Shown here: piece after piece, positions 1 through 9,344 of the stretch
Layout of the letters: each line of letters opens with the position of its first letter
Position numbering within the stretch: position 1 is the first letter of the stretch
Origin: CAVPNY01 sp963706905
GTDB taxonomy: Bacteria > Chloroflexota > Anaerolineae > Anaerolineales > UBA4823
Length of the DNA stretch: 64,000 bases
Direction: 5' to 3'
NCBI GenBank assembly: GCA_963706905.1
Contig: CAVPNY010000018.1
Span: forward strand, 62,001 to 126,000
Translations under genes and position numbers: made by a program
Notes under the pieces: generated by a model
Told to the model about the DNA's origin: nothing
The model's database searches: none
What the model saw: only the letters and a program-made list of their open reading frames with translations

Positions 1-65
1 TAGACAGAACAGATCCGATTTACACGATCTAAACCGAGTATAGCATAACCCCGATGAGAATAACA

Positions 66-88
66 GGCTGGCGCCCCTCCCGCCAGCC
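66..88 (-). terminator. hairpin ending the first minus-strand operon
   Basis: An 8-bp GGCTGGCG/CGCCAGCC stem with a 7-base loop lies 72 bases beyond the stop codon of the DUF35 gene. On the minus strand it is followed by TGTTATT, a weak T tract. It probably ends the operon that begins near 10.26 kb. Nothing else is recognisable in bases 1-160. Confidence 0.5.
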
Positions 89-160
89 CGTTTCTTCTCA
101 CGCGTGTTGCAATACTATTCGCAAACGTGTATACTGCATACTGCCCACCACTTACTGGCT

Positions 161-517
161 TTACAGCGGCTCAAACATCAGCCCGTACACATTCTCGCCG
201 TACTTGACACGCACCGGCGCCCAGGTGGGCTTGAGGGTCATCCCGATCTTGAGCGGATAACTCTCGTCGGCGTCGATGCGACCCATGGCGCGCACCCCGT
301 TCTCAAACTCGCCGATGCCGATGGTCAGGTAGCGCGCGTCGAAGCCCCACGGCAGATTGTAGATGCGGGTGAAGGTCAGCAGGCGCACGTCGCCCTGCGG
401 CTTGACCGGCTCAAACTCGCGGCTCTTGCACTCCATGCAGCGATCATGATAGGGGAAGTGCAGCTTGCCGCACTTCTTACACTTGTAAGCAACGATCTCG
501 ATGTCGTTCTTCTTCAT
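161..517 (-). CDS. Zn-ribbon/OB-fold DUF35 protein, partner of thiolase-fold enzyme
   Basis: A 118-residue protein of the DUF35 family. An N-terminal rubredoxin-like zinc ribbon is visible as C13-x2-C16 and C27-x2-C30, followed by an OB-fold half. Family members bind acyl-CoA and form complexes with thiolase-superfamily enzymes, as in archaeal thiolase/HMG-CoA synthase complexes and bacterial PhlB. Its ATG overlaps the stop of the upstream thiolase gene (ATGA), and the GGAGGG ribosome site lies inside that gene, so the two are translationally coupled and likely form a complex. It is the last gene of its operon. Family assignment is strong; the acyl substrate is unknown. Confidence 0.9.
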   Translation of the reverse strand: MKKNDIEIVAYKCKKCGKLHFPYHDRCMECKSREFEPVKPQGDVRLLTFTRIYNLPWGFDARYLTIGIGEFENGVRAMGRIDADESYPLKIGMTLKPTWAPVRVKYGENVYGLMFEPL

Positions 518-1722
518 TCTTGCACCCTCCGCAGCACGAAGGCCAGCACATTGTTGCCGAACCCGCCGAAGTTGACCGTCAGCCCGTTCTGGGCGTTCTG
601 GACCTGGCGCCCTTTGGGCAGCTCATGGCGCAGCTGCCAGACAATGTCGACCACCTGGGCGACGCCGGTCGCCCCCACCGGGTGGCCGCGCGCCTTCAAC
701 CCGCCGGAGAGATTGATCGGGATCTGCCCGCCCAGCTTGGTCTTGCCAGCCAGGGCTGCCTTGCCGCCCTCGCCCTTCTTGAAGAAGCCAACATGCTCGC
801 TCTCGGCGATCTCCAGAATGGTGAAGGCGTCGTGCAGCTCGGCCACGTGGATGTCCGCGGGCTTGAGCTTGGCGCGCTCGAAGGCCTGCTGCGCCGCCAG
901 CGTGACCGCTTTAAGATCGGTCGGGTCAGAGCGCTCCTGCAGGGTATGGGTGTCGGTGGCCTGGCCGAAGCCAGCGATCACCACCGGCGGCTTGGACGGT
1001 TTCTTGACCTTGTCCAGGGCAGTCAGCACCACCGCCGCCGCCCCGTCACTGACCGGGCAGGCATCGTACAGATGCAGCGGGTCAGCCGCGGGTGGGTTGT
1101 TAACAATCGCGGCCGGGTCATCGAATATGCCTTCTTTGGAAAGCGCCATCTCGACGTGGGCGTACGGATTGAGGGTGCCCATCGCCTGGTTCTTGATGGA
1201 GATGCTGACCAGCATCTCGCGCGTCACGCCGTATTTTTCCATGTACAGGCGGGTGAACATGCCCGCCATGCCTGGCAACGTGATGCCGTAGACATATTCG
1301 GAAGTGGGGTGGGTCATGGTGGCGACAAAATCGGTGGCGCGCCAGCCTGTGACTTCGCGCATCTTCTCGCCGCCCACCACCAGGACGGTGTCACAATACC
1401 CGGAAGCGATCGCCAGCAGGCCGTTCTTAATCGCCGAAGCGCCAGATGCCGGGCCGTTCTCAATACTTTCTGCGGCAGCCGGCAGCAGGCTCAAGCGGTC
1501 CACCAGGGCGGAGGCCAGGCCGGTTTGGTGTTGGATGACACCCGAGCCCATGTTGGCCACATACAGCGCATCCACACCGCCGTCGCCCAAACCGGCGTCA
1601 TCCAATGCTTTAAGGCTGGACCAAGCCAGCATATCCATCAAGGTATCTTCATCGCGCCGGCCGAAGGGGATCATGCCGACGCCAATCACGGCTACATCTC
1701 TAAAGTGTTGTGTGCCAGCCAT
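514..1722 (-). CDS. thiolase-superfamily protein (SCP2-thiolase type) without catalytic cysteines
   Basis: A 402-residue SCP2/acetyl-CoA acetyltransferase-like protein. The fold signatures are present: the ENGPASGASA loop near residues 88-97, HDAFT near 295, and GHPVGATG with His347. The nucleophilic cysteine expected at about position 91 is proline (codon CCG at 1450-1452). The second catalytic Cys of the C-terminal CxGG motif is replaced in NFGGFG (residues 384-389). Ordinary Claisen or thiolytic chemistry through an acyl-cysteine is therefore not possible. Coupling to the DUF35 gene suggests an acyl-CoA-binding complex, possibly a non-covalent lyase or scaffold. The start has an AAGGCAGG-type site. 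Fold is certain, role is not. Confidence 0.88.
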   Translation of the reverse strand: MAGTQHFRDVAVIGVGMIPFGRRDEDTLMDMLAWSSLKALDDAGLGDGGVDALYVANMGSGVIQHQTGLASALVDRLSLLPAAAESIENGPASGASAIKNGLLAIASGYCDTVLVVGGEKMREVTGWRATDFVATMTHPTSEYVYGITLPGMAGMFTRLYMEKYGVTREMLVSISIKNQAMGTLNPYAHVEMALSKEGIFDDPAAIVNNPPAADPLHLYDACPVSDGAAAVVLTALDKVKKPSKPPVVIAGFGQATDTHTLQERSDPTDLKAVTLAAQQAFERAKLKPADIHVAELHDAFTILEIAESEHVGFFKKGEGGKAALAGKTKLGGQIPINLSGGLKARGHPVGATGVAQVVDIVWQLRHELPKGRQVQNAQNGLTVNFGGFGNNVLAFVLRRVQE

Positions 1723-1726
1723 GCTC

Positions 1727-2416
1727 TTACCTGCCTTTCAACCCGGCGATTTGCTCGCGGATCGTGTCGTCATCGGCAAACTTAATCTCACGCGTGGCCA
1801 CTTCCCACAGGTCGGCTGGCACCGGGCGCTCACCGACTACCAGGCGCGGTTTGGCTTTGAAGTAGATCTCGCGTGTCAGGAGATAGGAGTCGCCACCGCC
1901 CAGCTCATGGGGGATTTTGGTCGGCTCGAGCGGGTACTCGATCATCCAGCGCCGGAAGCCGATCGGACTTTCAGCCACGATCAGCACCTCTTCCTGGTGC
2001 AGATACTCAAGATGGTATTCCATCTTGGCGGCGAACAGGTGCGAGCCGATGCGCAGGCCGCGATCGATAGCCAGGGTGTGGTAAGACATGCCGACTTTTT
2101 CGGTTTCCATGCGGCCGTTGACTATCCCCACCAAAAAGCCTTCCACCTGACCCATCAGGCAGTATGCACTCTTGACGCGGTAGCGGTACCAGGCCAGCAG
2201 CTCGCCATACAGCCGGGCGCTGACGATATCGTAATAATCACGCTCAATGAACAGGCAGGGATGCACCGACTTGAGAATCTCGGGCACATCCTCGCGCTCA
2301 GCCTGGCGCACTACCATCTTTTTGCCGTTTGCCAGGGTGATCACCTTGGGTGGGTAGGGCGGCATCTCATACTGGTGCGGCCGCAGCACCATTTCCAGTT
2401 CCATATCCATTGCCAT
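1727..2416 (-). CDS. GNAT-like N-acyltransferase, substrate unknown
   Basis: A 229-residue protein. Residues about 30-150 look like a GNAT domain: a VRQAEREDVPEI start typical of the first strand/helix, a central strand with LMGQVEGFLVGIV, and a motif-A-like segment ending in RGLRIGSHLF before a helix. The C-terminal 70 residues (lysine- and proline-containing, ending AGLKGR) have no recognised domain. The ATG has an AAGGAGA site 8 bases upstream and the stop lies 4 bases before the thiolase-like gene, so it is in the operon. Possible role: acylation of a pathway intermediate or of a partner protein. The GNAT call rests on pattern only. Confidence 0.6.
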   Translation of the reverse strand: MAMDMELEMVLRPHQYEMPPYPPKVITLANGKKMVVRQAEREDVPEILKSVHPCLFIERDYYDIVSARLYGELLAWYRYRVKSAYCLMGQVEGFLVGIVNGRMETEKVGMSYHTLAIDRGLRIGSHLFAAKMEYHLEYLHQEEVLIVAESPIGFRRWMIEYPLEPTKIPHELGGGDSYLLTREIYFKAKPRLVVGERPVPADLWEVATREIKFADDDTIREQIAGLKGR

Positions 2417-2491
2417 GCGTGTCTCTCCTTATTATTGATTTGTTAATGCGAAACGGGGTGAAGCTTCACTTCACCCGTAGCCAAAGCGATC

Positions 2492-3373
2492 TCACCCCAG
2501 ATTTGCCGCGCTGAGCGCATTGAGCCGCTCGACGTGGGCTGGGTCGAATGCGTCGCCGAAGCGTGTTTTCGGCAGGGCGGCCTTCTTCTCCATCAGATCG
2601 GCGTATTCTCCATCTTCAAGCATCGCCACGCAGCGCCCGATGCTTGATTCTCCGTCCACGAAGCGCCAGGGGAAGAAGCCGATCGGCACCCGCCGGTTCA
2701 GCAGCAGGTCGATCTCGCCGCCGATGCATTCGGCGTGCACAATGCCGAAGGGGAACATCTCCAGGTGCATCAGCTGGTACTTGGAATCATCGAAGAACTC
2801 CGCCAGCGGCATGCCGTACTTCTTCTTGAAGACTTTCTCAGCCTGGCGCGCCTGGCGCGGCATCCAATCGCGGATGATAGTGTTCATCGGGTGGTCGGCG
2901 CTGCCGCAGTCCACCCCGATCCAGCGCAGTTGCTTGGCTTTGGCCCAGTCAGCGAACTCGCGGTCGGGGCCGGGGTGCATCACCATATAGCGGATCTCGT
3001 TGGCGGTGGGCATATCCCAGCCGAAGTGATGGTAGCCGGTGTGGATGATCAAGATATCGCCTTGGCGCACCTCGACGCGCTCCTCGACCATCTTGCTGGT
3101 GTAGACATCGTAATCGCCGCACACATCGCTCAAGTCAACCACGGCGGCATCGTGCACCAGGTAATCCATATCGAGTGAAGCGATATCTTTGCCGGGGGTG
3201 TGGAAATGGATCTCCCCGTCCAGGTGGGTGCCCAGGTGATTGGAGTGGGTGACGAGCTGGCCGTTGGCCCCGTTGGGCGCCAGGCGCTTGAAATACTTGA
3301 CCTGCAACGGCTCGTAAGTCGGCCAGGGTGGGGTGCCGATGCCCAAAGGGATGGTTAGATCGATATATTTCAT
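2492..3373 (-). CDS. cyclase-family metal-dependent hydrolase (PF04199)
   Basis: A 293-residue member of the kynurenine formamidase/isatin hydrolase family. The metal-binding motif is intact as H46-L-G-T-H50-L-D52-G-E-I-H56. The family hydrolyses amide, lactam or ester bonds using Mn or Zn and often opens N-heterocyclic rings. The ATG at 3373 is chosen because AAAGGAG lies 5 bases upstream; a TTG five codons earlier would put that site inside the gene. It follows the DUF1116 gene in cluster A. A longer tandem relative is found in cluster B (24773-26446). The substrate is not deducible. Confidence 0.9.
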   Translation of the reverse strand: MKYIDLTIPLGIGTPPWPTYEPLQVKYFKRLAPNGANGQLVTHSNHLGTHLDGEIHFHTPGKDIASLDMDYLVHDAAVVDLSDVCGDYDVYTSKMVEERVEVRQGDILIIHTGYHHFGWDMPTANEIRYMVMHPGPDREFADWAKAKQLRWIGVDCGSADHPMNTIIRDWMPRQARQAEKVFKKKYGMPLAEFFDDSKYQLMHLEMFPFGIVHAECIGGEIDLLLNRRVPIGFFPWRFVDGESSIGRCVAMLEDGEYADLMEKKAALPKTRFGDAFDPAHVERLNALSAANLG

Positions 3374-3399
3374 ATTATCTCCTTTCAATTTTTATTTTT

Positions 3400-3466
3400 A
3401 ACGCAAAGGCGCAAAAGTCGCCAAGGTTTAACTTATTTTTCCTTCGTGTCTTAGCGACTTTGCGTT
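3400..3466. repeat. intercistronic inverted repeat of the AACGCAAAG type
   Basis: An AACGCAAAG arm at 3400 and a CTTTGCGTT arm ending at 3466 enclose further complementary GTCGC/GCGAC blocks, giving an imperfect hairpin of about 67 bases between the DUF1116 stop codon and the cyclase gene. Sequences of this CTTTGCGTCTTTGCG type are seen scattered in many bacterial genomes. Here it may modulate the stability of the polycistronic mRNA. It overlaps the end of the DUF1116 gene. Confidence 0.5.
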
Positions 3467-4878
3467 CAAACTTCCTGTAATGCCTTGAATGCTTCTTTGA
3501 AAGGTTCAGCGGGGGCGCGCAACACACCCGCCCCGACCATGCCGATTCCCGGCTCTTTGTGGGCGATGCCGGTGTTGATCTGTGGTAGGATGCCGGTCTC
3601 CATCACCAGGCGGACATCGATCCCCACTGGCGTGCCGCGGAAATTCAGGGCGGGGATGGTGAAGGCCTCATGCTCGTCGAAAGTGATCTCGTACATCTCC
3701 AGGGTGGTATTCAGCGCCATCTGCGGCGTGCCGCCAACAAACTGGGTGATGGCTGGCGCGGCGGCCATGGCAAAGCCGCCGTAGCCGGCGGTTTCAGTGA
3801 CCGTGCTATCTCCGATATCCGGGTTGGCGTCCTTCTCGGTGAAGCCGGGCAGGTACAGCCCCTGGACAATCCCGGCCGGGGCGGTAAACCAGCGCTCGGG
3901 TATGCCGGCAATCCGCAGGCCAAAATCTGTGCCGTTGCGCGCCATCACGCTGACAATACTGCTGCCAGGGATTCCCTCGGCCGGCTCGAGCATGGCTTTC
4001 CCGGCTGGCATGCTCAGATTCAGGAAGAAATGATCGTTGCGGTCGATGAACTCGATCACCCGGGCCAGGACCTCATTGTCATGGCTGGTGCGCGCCAGGG
4101 CTGGCGCGATGGCGCGCAGGAAGAGCGAGGTGGCGGCGCGGTTACGGTTGTGGCACTCGTCGCCCATGTGCAGCGCCTGGGCGATCAGGCTGCGGATATC
4201 GATCCCATCCGGCAGGTTATCCAGCGCCCGGTCGAGAGCCGGATACAGGTCAGTTTCCATCCACTTCAGGCGGGCGTATATTTCCGCTCCCATCCCACCG
4301 TAGCGCAGCACCTTGCCCAGCCCTTCGTTTTGGGTGGCGTACGCCAGGTTGCCAAACGCTTTGTTCTGCAGGATGAACACTGGCATGCTGGGGGAGATAA
4401 TCCCCGCCATCGGGCCAACCGCGTGATGGTGGTGGCAGGGGGCGAACTCGATCTCTCCGGATGCAGCCAGACGAGCAGCCCCGGTTTCATCCTGGGCCAG
4501 GCCTTCATAGATCAATGCGCCCATGACTGCCCCCCGCTGCGGGCCGCACATCCGCTCCCAGCTTATCGGCGGTCCAGCATGCAGCAGTTTGTGGGTGTGC
4601 ATTCCGGGGATGGTATGCCGCGCCAGACCCATCCCGACCAGGACAGGCCGGCCTTGCTTAATACGGCGGCAGGCTTCAGCGTTGGCGGCATCTATGTCAA
4701 CGCCGGCGGGGGTTGTGGTCAGGCGCGGCGCGCCGTCTGCTGGCGGCTGCCAGTCGACGGCGCTGACCGGTATTCCTTGCTGCCGGACGGACTCGGCCAT
4801 GCTCTCAAGGCCGAGATTGATAATAGAAAGGGGCTTTCCAAAAAGGTCTTTGATCTCTTTATTGGTCATCCTTACCAC
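3466..4878 (-). CDS. DUF1116 protein, AllG/YlbE-like (oxamate carbamoyltransferase-type subunit), copy A
   Basis: A 470-residue DUF1116 protein homologous to E. coli YlbE (AllG). That protein works with FdrA (AllF) and YlbF (AllH) as oxamate carbamoyltransferase of anaerobic allantoin breakdown. Visible signatures are a histidine cluster CHHHHAVGPMAG, MARNGTDFGLRI, and a C-terminal INTGIAHKEPGIGMVGAG block. Residues 19-48 (INLGLESMAESV to VDWQPPA) form the usual N-terminal segment; in cluster B this same segment sits on FdrA instead. The start is either GTG at 4878 or ATG at 4869; neither has a well-spaced ribosome site. It follows the FdrA gene by 17 bases. Actual substrate unknown. Confidence 0.88.
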   Translation of the reverse strand: MVRMTNKEIKDLFGKPLSIINLGLESMAESVRQQGIPVSAVDWQPPADGAPRLTTTPAGVDIDAANAEACRRIKQGRPVLVGMGLARHTIPGMHTHKLLHAGPPISWERMCGPQRGAVMGALIYEGLAQDETGAARLAASGEIEFAPCHHHHAVGPMAGIISPSMPVFILQNKAFGNLAYATQNEGLGKVLRYGGMGAEIYARLKWMETDLYPALDRALDNLPDGIDIRSLIAQALHMGDECHNRNRAATSLFLRAIAPALARTSHDNEVLARVIEFIDRNDHFFLNLSMPAGKAMLEPAEGIPGSSIVSVMARNGTDFGLRIAGIPERWFTAPAGIVQGLYLPGFTEKDANPDIGDSTVTETAGYGGFAMAAAPAITQFVGGTPQMALNTTLEMYEITFDEHEAFTIPALNFRGTPVGIDVRLVMETGILPQINTGIAHKEPGIGMVGAGVLRAPAEPFKEAFKALQEV

Positions 4879-4895
4879 TTTTCACTTATCAGGGA

Positions 4896-6455
4896 CTACT
4901 TTCCACTCACTATTTTTCCAGCCAGCCGGGCGGCTGCCGCGTTGCTCTCGCAGATCACCACACCAGCGTCTTTCAGCATTCGCACCTGGCGGTCATATCC
5001 CTGCGGGTCGCCGGCTGTGCCAGTCACCGAGGCGATGAAGACCAGCTCGCGACTCTCCTGACCAGCGGCCTGGCGCGCCTGGCTGATTGCCGGGGCCAGC
5101 TCGCTGGCGGGGTCAGGGTGAGCCCCGTAACCCAGCACGATGTCGAGCAATATGACGGCGGTCTGCGGGTCGCGCGCCTCTTGCAACAGGCGGCGGATGC
5201 GCAGGCTGTTATCGATCATCGGATGCGGCCGGCCCACGGTGAACTCCTCTTCGCCCAGGTCGATGGCGCTGTGTCCCTGGCTGCGGGTTGAATCAGGCAG
5301 CTGGTCCTGCTCGTGCAGCGGGGCATTTGAATAAACCGGCTCAGCGAGGATCTCCTGCCAGATCACCTGCGCTTCATAGCATAATGTACCGCCCGAGTAC
5401 AGCCCGCGCAAATAGCGTTGCTCTGGCTTCAATTGGGCGTGCAAGCCAGCAGCCATGGTTTGGGAGGTGTTTGCCTCGTCTGCCAGCATGGCATCCAGGT
5501 CAGGTAAGTTTGCCCCAGCGGCAAGAGCCGCCAACCAGGCGCATTCCTGCAACGTGCCGGCTGGTTGGGCATTGGGGATTTGCGCGGACAGTCCCGGATC
5601 GCCGCCCAGGAAACAGATCACCGTAGGTTTGGGGCTCTCAGCCACCTGCTCCAGCACCTGGCGGGTGACTGACTCGGCTGGGGGTTTGCTCACCAGGGCG
5701 ATCACCTGGGTGGACGGGTCATCCTGCAGGGCGCGCAGTCCAGCCAGCATCATCAGCCCGCCGACTTCTGCTTTTAAATCGCGCCCACCGGTGCCAATCC
5801 CCTGGGTGATCCCAATCCCGTATTTTGCCAGCAGGCAGCTGACTTCCTGCAGGCCGGTGCCGGCTGCGGCAACGATGCCCACTGGCCCGGGCGGCAAGAC
5901 GTTGGCAAAACCCAGGGCGACCCCATTCAGGATCGCCGTCCCCGCACCGGGGCCCATCAATAGTAGGCCTTCCTGGATCGCCTTTTGCTTCAAGGCGATC
6001 TCATCTTCCAGGGTTACATTGTCAGAAAACAGCAGCACGTGCAGCCCCATCTGCAAGGCCTGGCGCGCCTCGGCGGCGGCGTAGCGACCTGGCACCGAGA
6101 TCACCGCCAGGTTGGCCTCGGGCTGGTTCTTGACTGCCCCGCGCAGGGAGCGGGCGCGGAACTCGCTGTCCGGCGCGGTGGAGGCTTTCTTGAGCAGCAG
6201 CTTCTCGGCTTCCGCCAGGGCGTTTTGCGCTTCAATGGCTTTCGCTTTAACGGCGATGATCAGGTCATTGGGGCTGGCCGATCCCATTTCATTCGTTAGC
6301 AGTCCGGCCTCCCTCAGGAGGGCCTTATTGGCCTCGGTGCCCATCACCACAGCGGCGTCTTCCACCCCCGGCAGGCCGGCCAGGTCACGCGCCACCAGCA
6401 TCAGGGATACCGAGTCATGATACTCGCTGGGTTTGATCAGACATTTGACAGTCAA
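4896..6455 (-). CDS. FdrA/AllF-like acyl-CoA-synthetase-fold protein, copy A
   Basis: A 519-residue FdrA-family protein, related in fold to the succinyl-CoA synthetase alpha subunit. Seen are VVMGTEANK near residue 40, VPGRYAA near 123, the IVAAAGTGLQEV nucleotide-loop-like block near 195 and IGTGGRDL. At 170-171 this copy has MGPGAGTAI where copy B has MGPDCGTAI, the form I associate with the family, so it may be functionally altered. The start is a TTG at 6455 preceded by GTGGAG, which overlaps the stop of the Mo-hydroxylase gene. With DUF1116 and DUF2877 proteins it is expected to build a carbamoyl- or acyl-transfer complex. Confidence 0.88.
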   Translation of the reverse strand: MTVKCLIKPSEYHDSVSLMLVARDLAGLPGVEDAAVVMGTEANKALLREAGLLTNEMGSASPNDLIIAVKAKAIEAQNALAEAEKLLLKKASTAPDSEFRARSLRGAVKNQPEANLAVISVPGRYAAAEARQALQMGLHVLLFSDNVTLEDEIALKQKAIQEGLLLMGPGAGTAILNGVALGFANVLPPGPVGIVAAAGTGLQEVSCLLAKYGIGITQGIGTGGRDLKAEVGGLMMLAGLRALQDDPSTQVIALVSKPPAESVTRQVLEQVAESPKPTVICFLGGDPGLSAQIPNAQPAGTLQECAWLAALAAGANLPDLDAMLADEANTSQTMAAGLHAQLKPEQRYLRGLYSGGTLCYEAQVIWQEILAEPVYSNAPLHEQDQLPDSTRSQGHSAIDLGEEEFTVGRPHPMIDNSLRIRRLLQEARDPQTAVILLDIVLGYGAHPDPASELAPAISQARQAAGQESRELVFIASVTGTAGDPQGYDRQVRMLKDAGVVICESNAAAARLAGKIVSGK

Positions 6456-6460
6456 ATTGT

Positions 6461-8826
6461 TTACTCCACAATCCCTGCGTCGACCATCGCCAGGTAGACG
6501 CGCTCCGAGCTAAAAGGCGGCTCACCCGGCCGGATGCCAATTGCGTCGTAGATGGCATTGGCAATCGCCGGGATGGTTGGCACCATGGCATGCTCGCCGA
6601 TGCCGCGTGCCCCCCACGGCCCGTCATCCTGGGGCACTTCCACGATGATCGTCTCCAGTTTCGCCGGCACATCCACGCTGGTAGCGATGCGGTAATCTAC
6701 CAGGCTGGGGTTCTGCACGAAACCGTCCTTTAGTTGAAGCTGTTCGAACAGGGCGGTGCTGATACCCTGTACCAGCCCGCCTTCCATTTGCGTCCTGACC
6801 GCCTCCGGATTGATCGCCTTGCCGACGTCGAAGGCTGCCACCGCCCGCAGGATCTCCACCCGGCCGGTGTCCAGGTCAACTTCTAACTCGATCGCCTGGG
6901 CGCCGGTGGTGTAATGCACTGCGGCGCGCTCACCCTGCCCAGTCTCCGGATCTAGTCCCGTGATATAGGTCGGCATGAAAGTTGCCCCGCCCGACGATCG
7001 GCCCGCCGATCCAGCCTTTCCCGTCCGGTTTGGGCAGGCCGTAAATCGCCAGGTCTTTAAGCGAGTTTGCGATTCCTCGGTTTTGTAGGAGATCACGTTG
7101 CCATCGACAATATCCAGGTCATTGATATCTTCGTTCCAGGCCTGCGCCACCAGGGTCAAGATTTGCTGGCGGGCATCGCGCGCCGGCAGCGGCGATGGCA
7201 TTGCCCATGCTCCAGGTCAGGCGACTGGCGACGGTCTGCCACTCGTAAGGGCTGTACTTGGTGTCTACCGGGTATGCCACGCGCACCCAGGATGCCGGTA
7301 CACCCAGGGCGGCGGCTGCCATTTGGGCTGCCACGGTGAAGGTGCCTTGCCCGATCTCCTGGCCGCCAACGCCCACATTCACCTTCCCATCCTCGGTGAG
7401 TTCAACCCAGGCGCTCGACCCGGCGTTGGGTGGCATGGCGGGGGCTTTCCACATGATGGCAATGCCCTTGCCGCGCCGCTTGTTAGGTGCGCTGGCGGGC
7501 GCTTTGCGTCCCCAATCAATCGCCTGGGCGGCTTTATCGATACAGGCGACAGCCCGTTGGGATGCATGACCCGCCGGTCGACCAGGATATCGCCGCCCTT
7601 AAGGCAGTTGAGCTGGCGGAATTTGACCGCATCCATGCCGATCTCCCGCGCCAGCTCGTCGATGCACTGCTCTATCCCGGCATGGATTTCGGGATGCCCG
7701 AAGCCGCGCATCGGCCCGCTGACCGGGTGGTTGGTGTAGACGCAGTAGCTATCAATTTTTACGTTCGGCACCTCATACGGGCCGGTACCGCTGTAACCGC
7801 CTGCCCGGCGACATTGACCCCGTATTCGGTGTACGCGCCGCCATCCCAGTAATAGCGGTGCTCCATGGCCAGCAGTTTACCGTCCTTATCGCAGCCCATC
7901 TTCAGGTGCAGACCAATCCCTGGCGCACGAAGGCGGTGAAGAACTCTTCTTCGCGGGTCAGGCGAAGCTTGACCGGATGGCCGCGCAGCTTGGTGGCAAT
8001 GGCGGTCACCTGAGCTTCCATGGTGACCCCGGCTTTGGCGCCGAAACCGCCTCCGACACAGGTGACCGATCACGCGCATATCGCTCTGGGAAATGCCCAG
8101 CCCTTTGGCGAGCAGGTTGCGCTGGGCGAAGGGTGATTGCGTGCTGCTCCACAGCGTGATTTTGCCATCCAGCTCTGCCCGGGCGACGGCAATATGGGGC
8201 TCGATCGGCACGTGCTGGATGTGCGGCACGCGATAGTAGCGCTCGATAATCGCGGCGCAATCCTCCCAGGCGTTATCTACATCGCCTTTGCGAATTTTAA
8301 ATGATTGGAGATATTCGTTCCGGGCTTCTGTAAAGATAAACGGCTGGTGAACATATTTCCTCCAGCTCGGGATGCAGCAGTGGGGCGTCCGGGTTGAGCG
8401 CCGTCCTCCGGGTCGGTGACGGCTTCCAGTAACTCGTATTCAACATCGATCAATCCAGCGCCTGTTCGGCGATCTCTTCACTGACCGCCGCCACCCCCGC
8501 CACCGGGTCGCCTACAAAGCGCACCCGGTCTCTGCAGAAGATATGGCGGTCCTGCAAGTACAGACCCAGGTAGCCGGGGAACTCCTTGCCGGTTACCACC
8601 GCTTTGACTCCGGGGAGTTTCTCGGCCTTGCTGACATCGATCGATTTGATCAGGGCATGCGGATGTGGGCTGCGTTTGATGCGCGCGTACAGCAAGCCCG
8701 GGCCGAATTGAAAATCGTCGGTGAAGATCGCCGCCCCGGTGGTTTTCTCCTGAGCATCGATGCGTGGCACGCTGTCGCCGACTCGGACTGGTGCTTTTTT
8801 CGTTCAGTTCAATCTCTCGTAACCAT
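6461..8826 (-). pseudogene. xanthine-dehydrogenase-type Mo-cofactor subunit, copy A, frame broken about 12 times
   Basis: Reading across frames reconstructs one protein of about 780 residues of the XdhA/CoxL family. Recognisable pieces are GDSVPRIDAQEKTTGAA, FVGDPVAGV, the CVGGGFGAK Mo-pterin loop, SGPMRGFGHPE, VGVGGQEIGQGT and the catalytic-Glu motif GARGIGEHAMVP near the C terminus. I count about 12 single-base indels, about half changing a homopolymer (for example six A instead of five near 8796), but no clear nonsense substitution. The probable start is the ATG at 8826 behind GGAGGAATAA, which itself needs a correction. An intact paralogue is at 19878-22223. Either real decay or, more likely, indel error. 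Confidence 0.8.
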
Positions 8827-8844
8827 TTATTCCTCCACATTGAT

Positions 8845-9344
8845 CTAGATACCATCAACAATTCGATCACGCGACGTCTGCCGCCGGGAAGCATCCTTGA
8901 CCGCCTCTACCAGCCGGGTATAGCCAGTGCAGCGGCACAGATTGCCCAGCAGCGCCTCGTTAATTTCATCTTCAGTTGGGTTTGGCTGCCGGTTGAGCAG
9001 CGCCCTGGAAGAGATCAAGACACCCGGGGGTGCAAAAACCGCACTGCACGCCGGCTTTGTCGATTATGGCGGCCTGCACCGGGTCAAGCTGCTCGTCATG
9101 GGCCAGGCCTTCGACGGTGGTCACCTGAGCTCCGTTGCATTCAACCGCCAGCACCATGCAGCTATTGACAGCCTCGTCCGTTCAGGAGAACCGTGCAAGC
9201 GCCGCATTCGCCGGCCGCGCAGCCATTCTTGGTGCCGGTCAAGGCCAGTTTTTCACGCAGCATTTGCAGCAAAGTCATATTCGATGGAACCAGGACTACT
9301 TCTGGTGAGCTATTTACAGTAATCGAAATTTGGTGGATAGCCAT
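8845..9344 (-). pseudogene. 2Fe-2S subunit of Mo-hydroxylase, copy A, two frameshifts
   Basis: It encodes the small iron-sulfur subunit (CoxS/XdhC type, about 165 residues if repaired). The plant-ferredoxin-like cluster motif CAAGECGACTVL is intact near residue 43. The second cluster motifs CGFCTPG and NLCRCTGY lie in other frames. Frame changes occur near 9180 (after LLNG) and near 9027, where GGG instead of GG shifts the frame right after TPG. Translation begins at the ATG at 9344 with AGGAGAAACGT upstream and ends at TAG 8845-8847, 18 bases before the large-subunit start. It would shuttle electrons from the Mo centre to FAD. Confidence 0.8.

Noticed and set aside
104..1785. Long open frames on the plus strand opposite the DUF35 and thiolase-like genes
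   Set aside because: They are antisense shadows of high-GC coding sequence; no motif, and the minus-strand products are clear family members.
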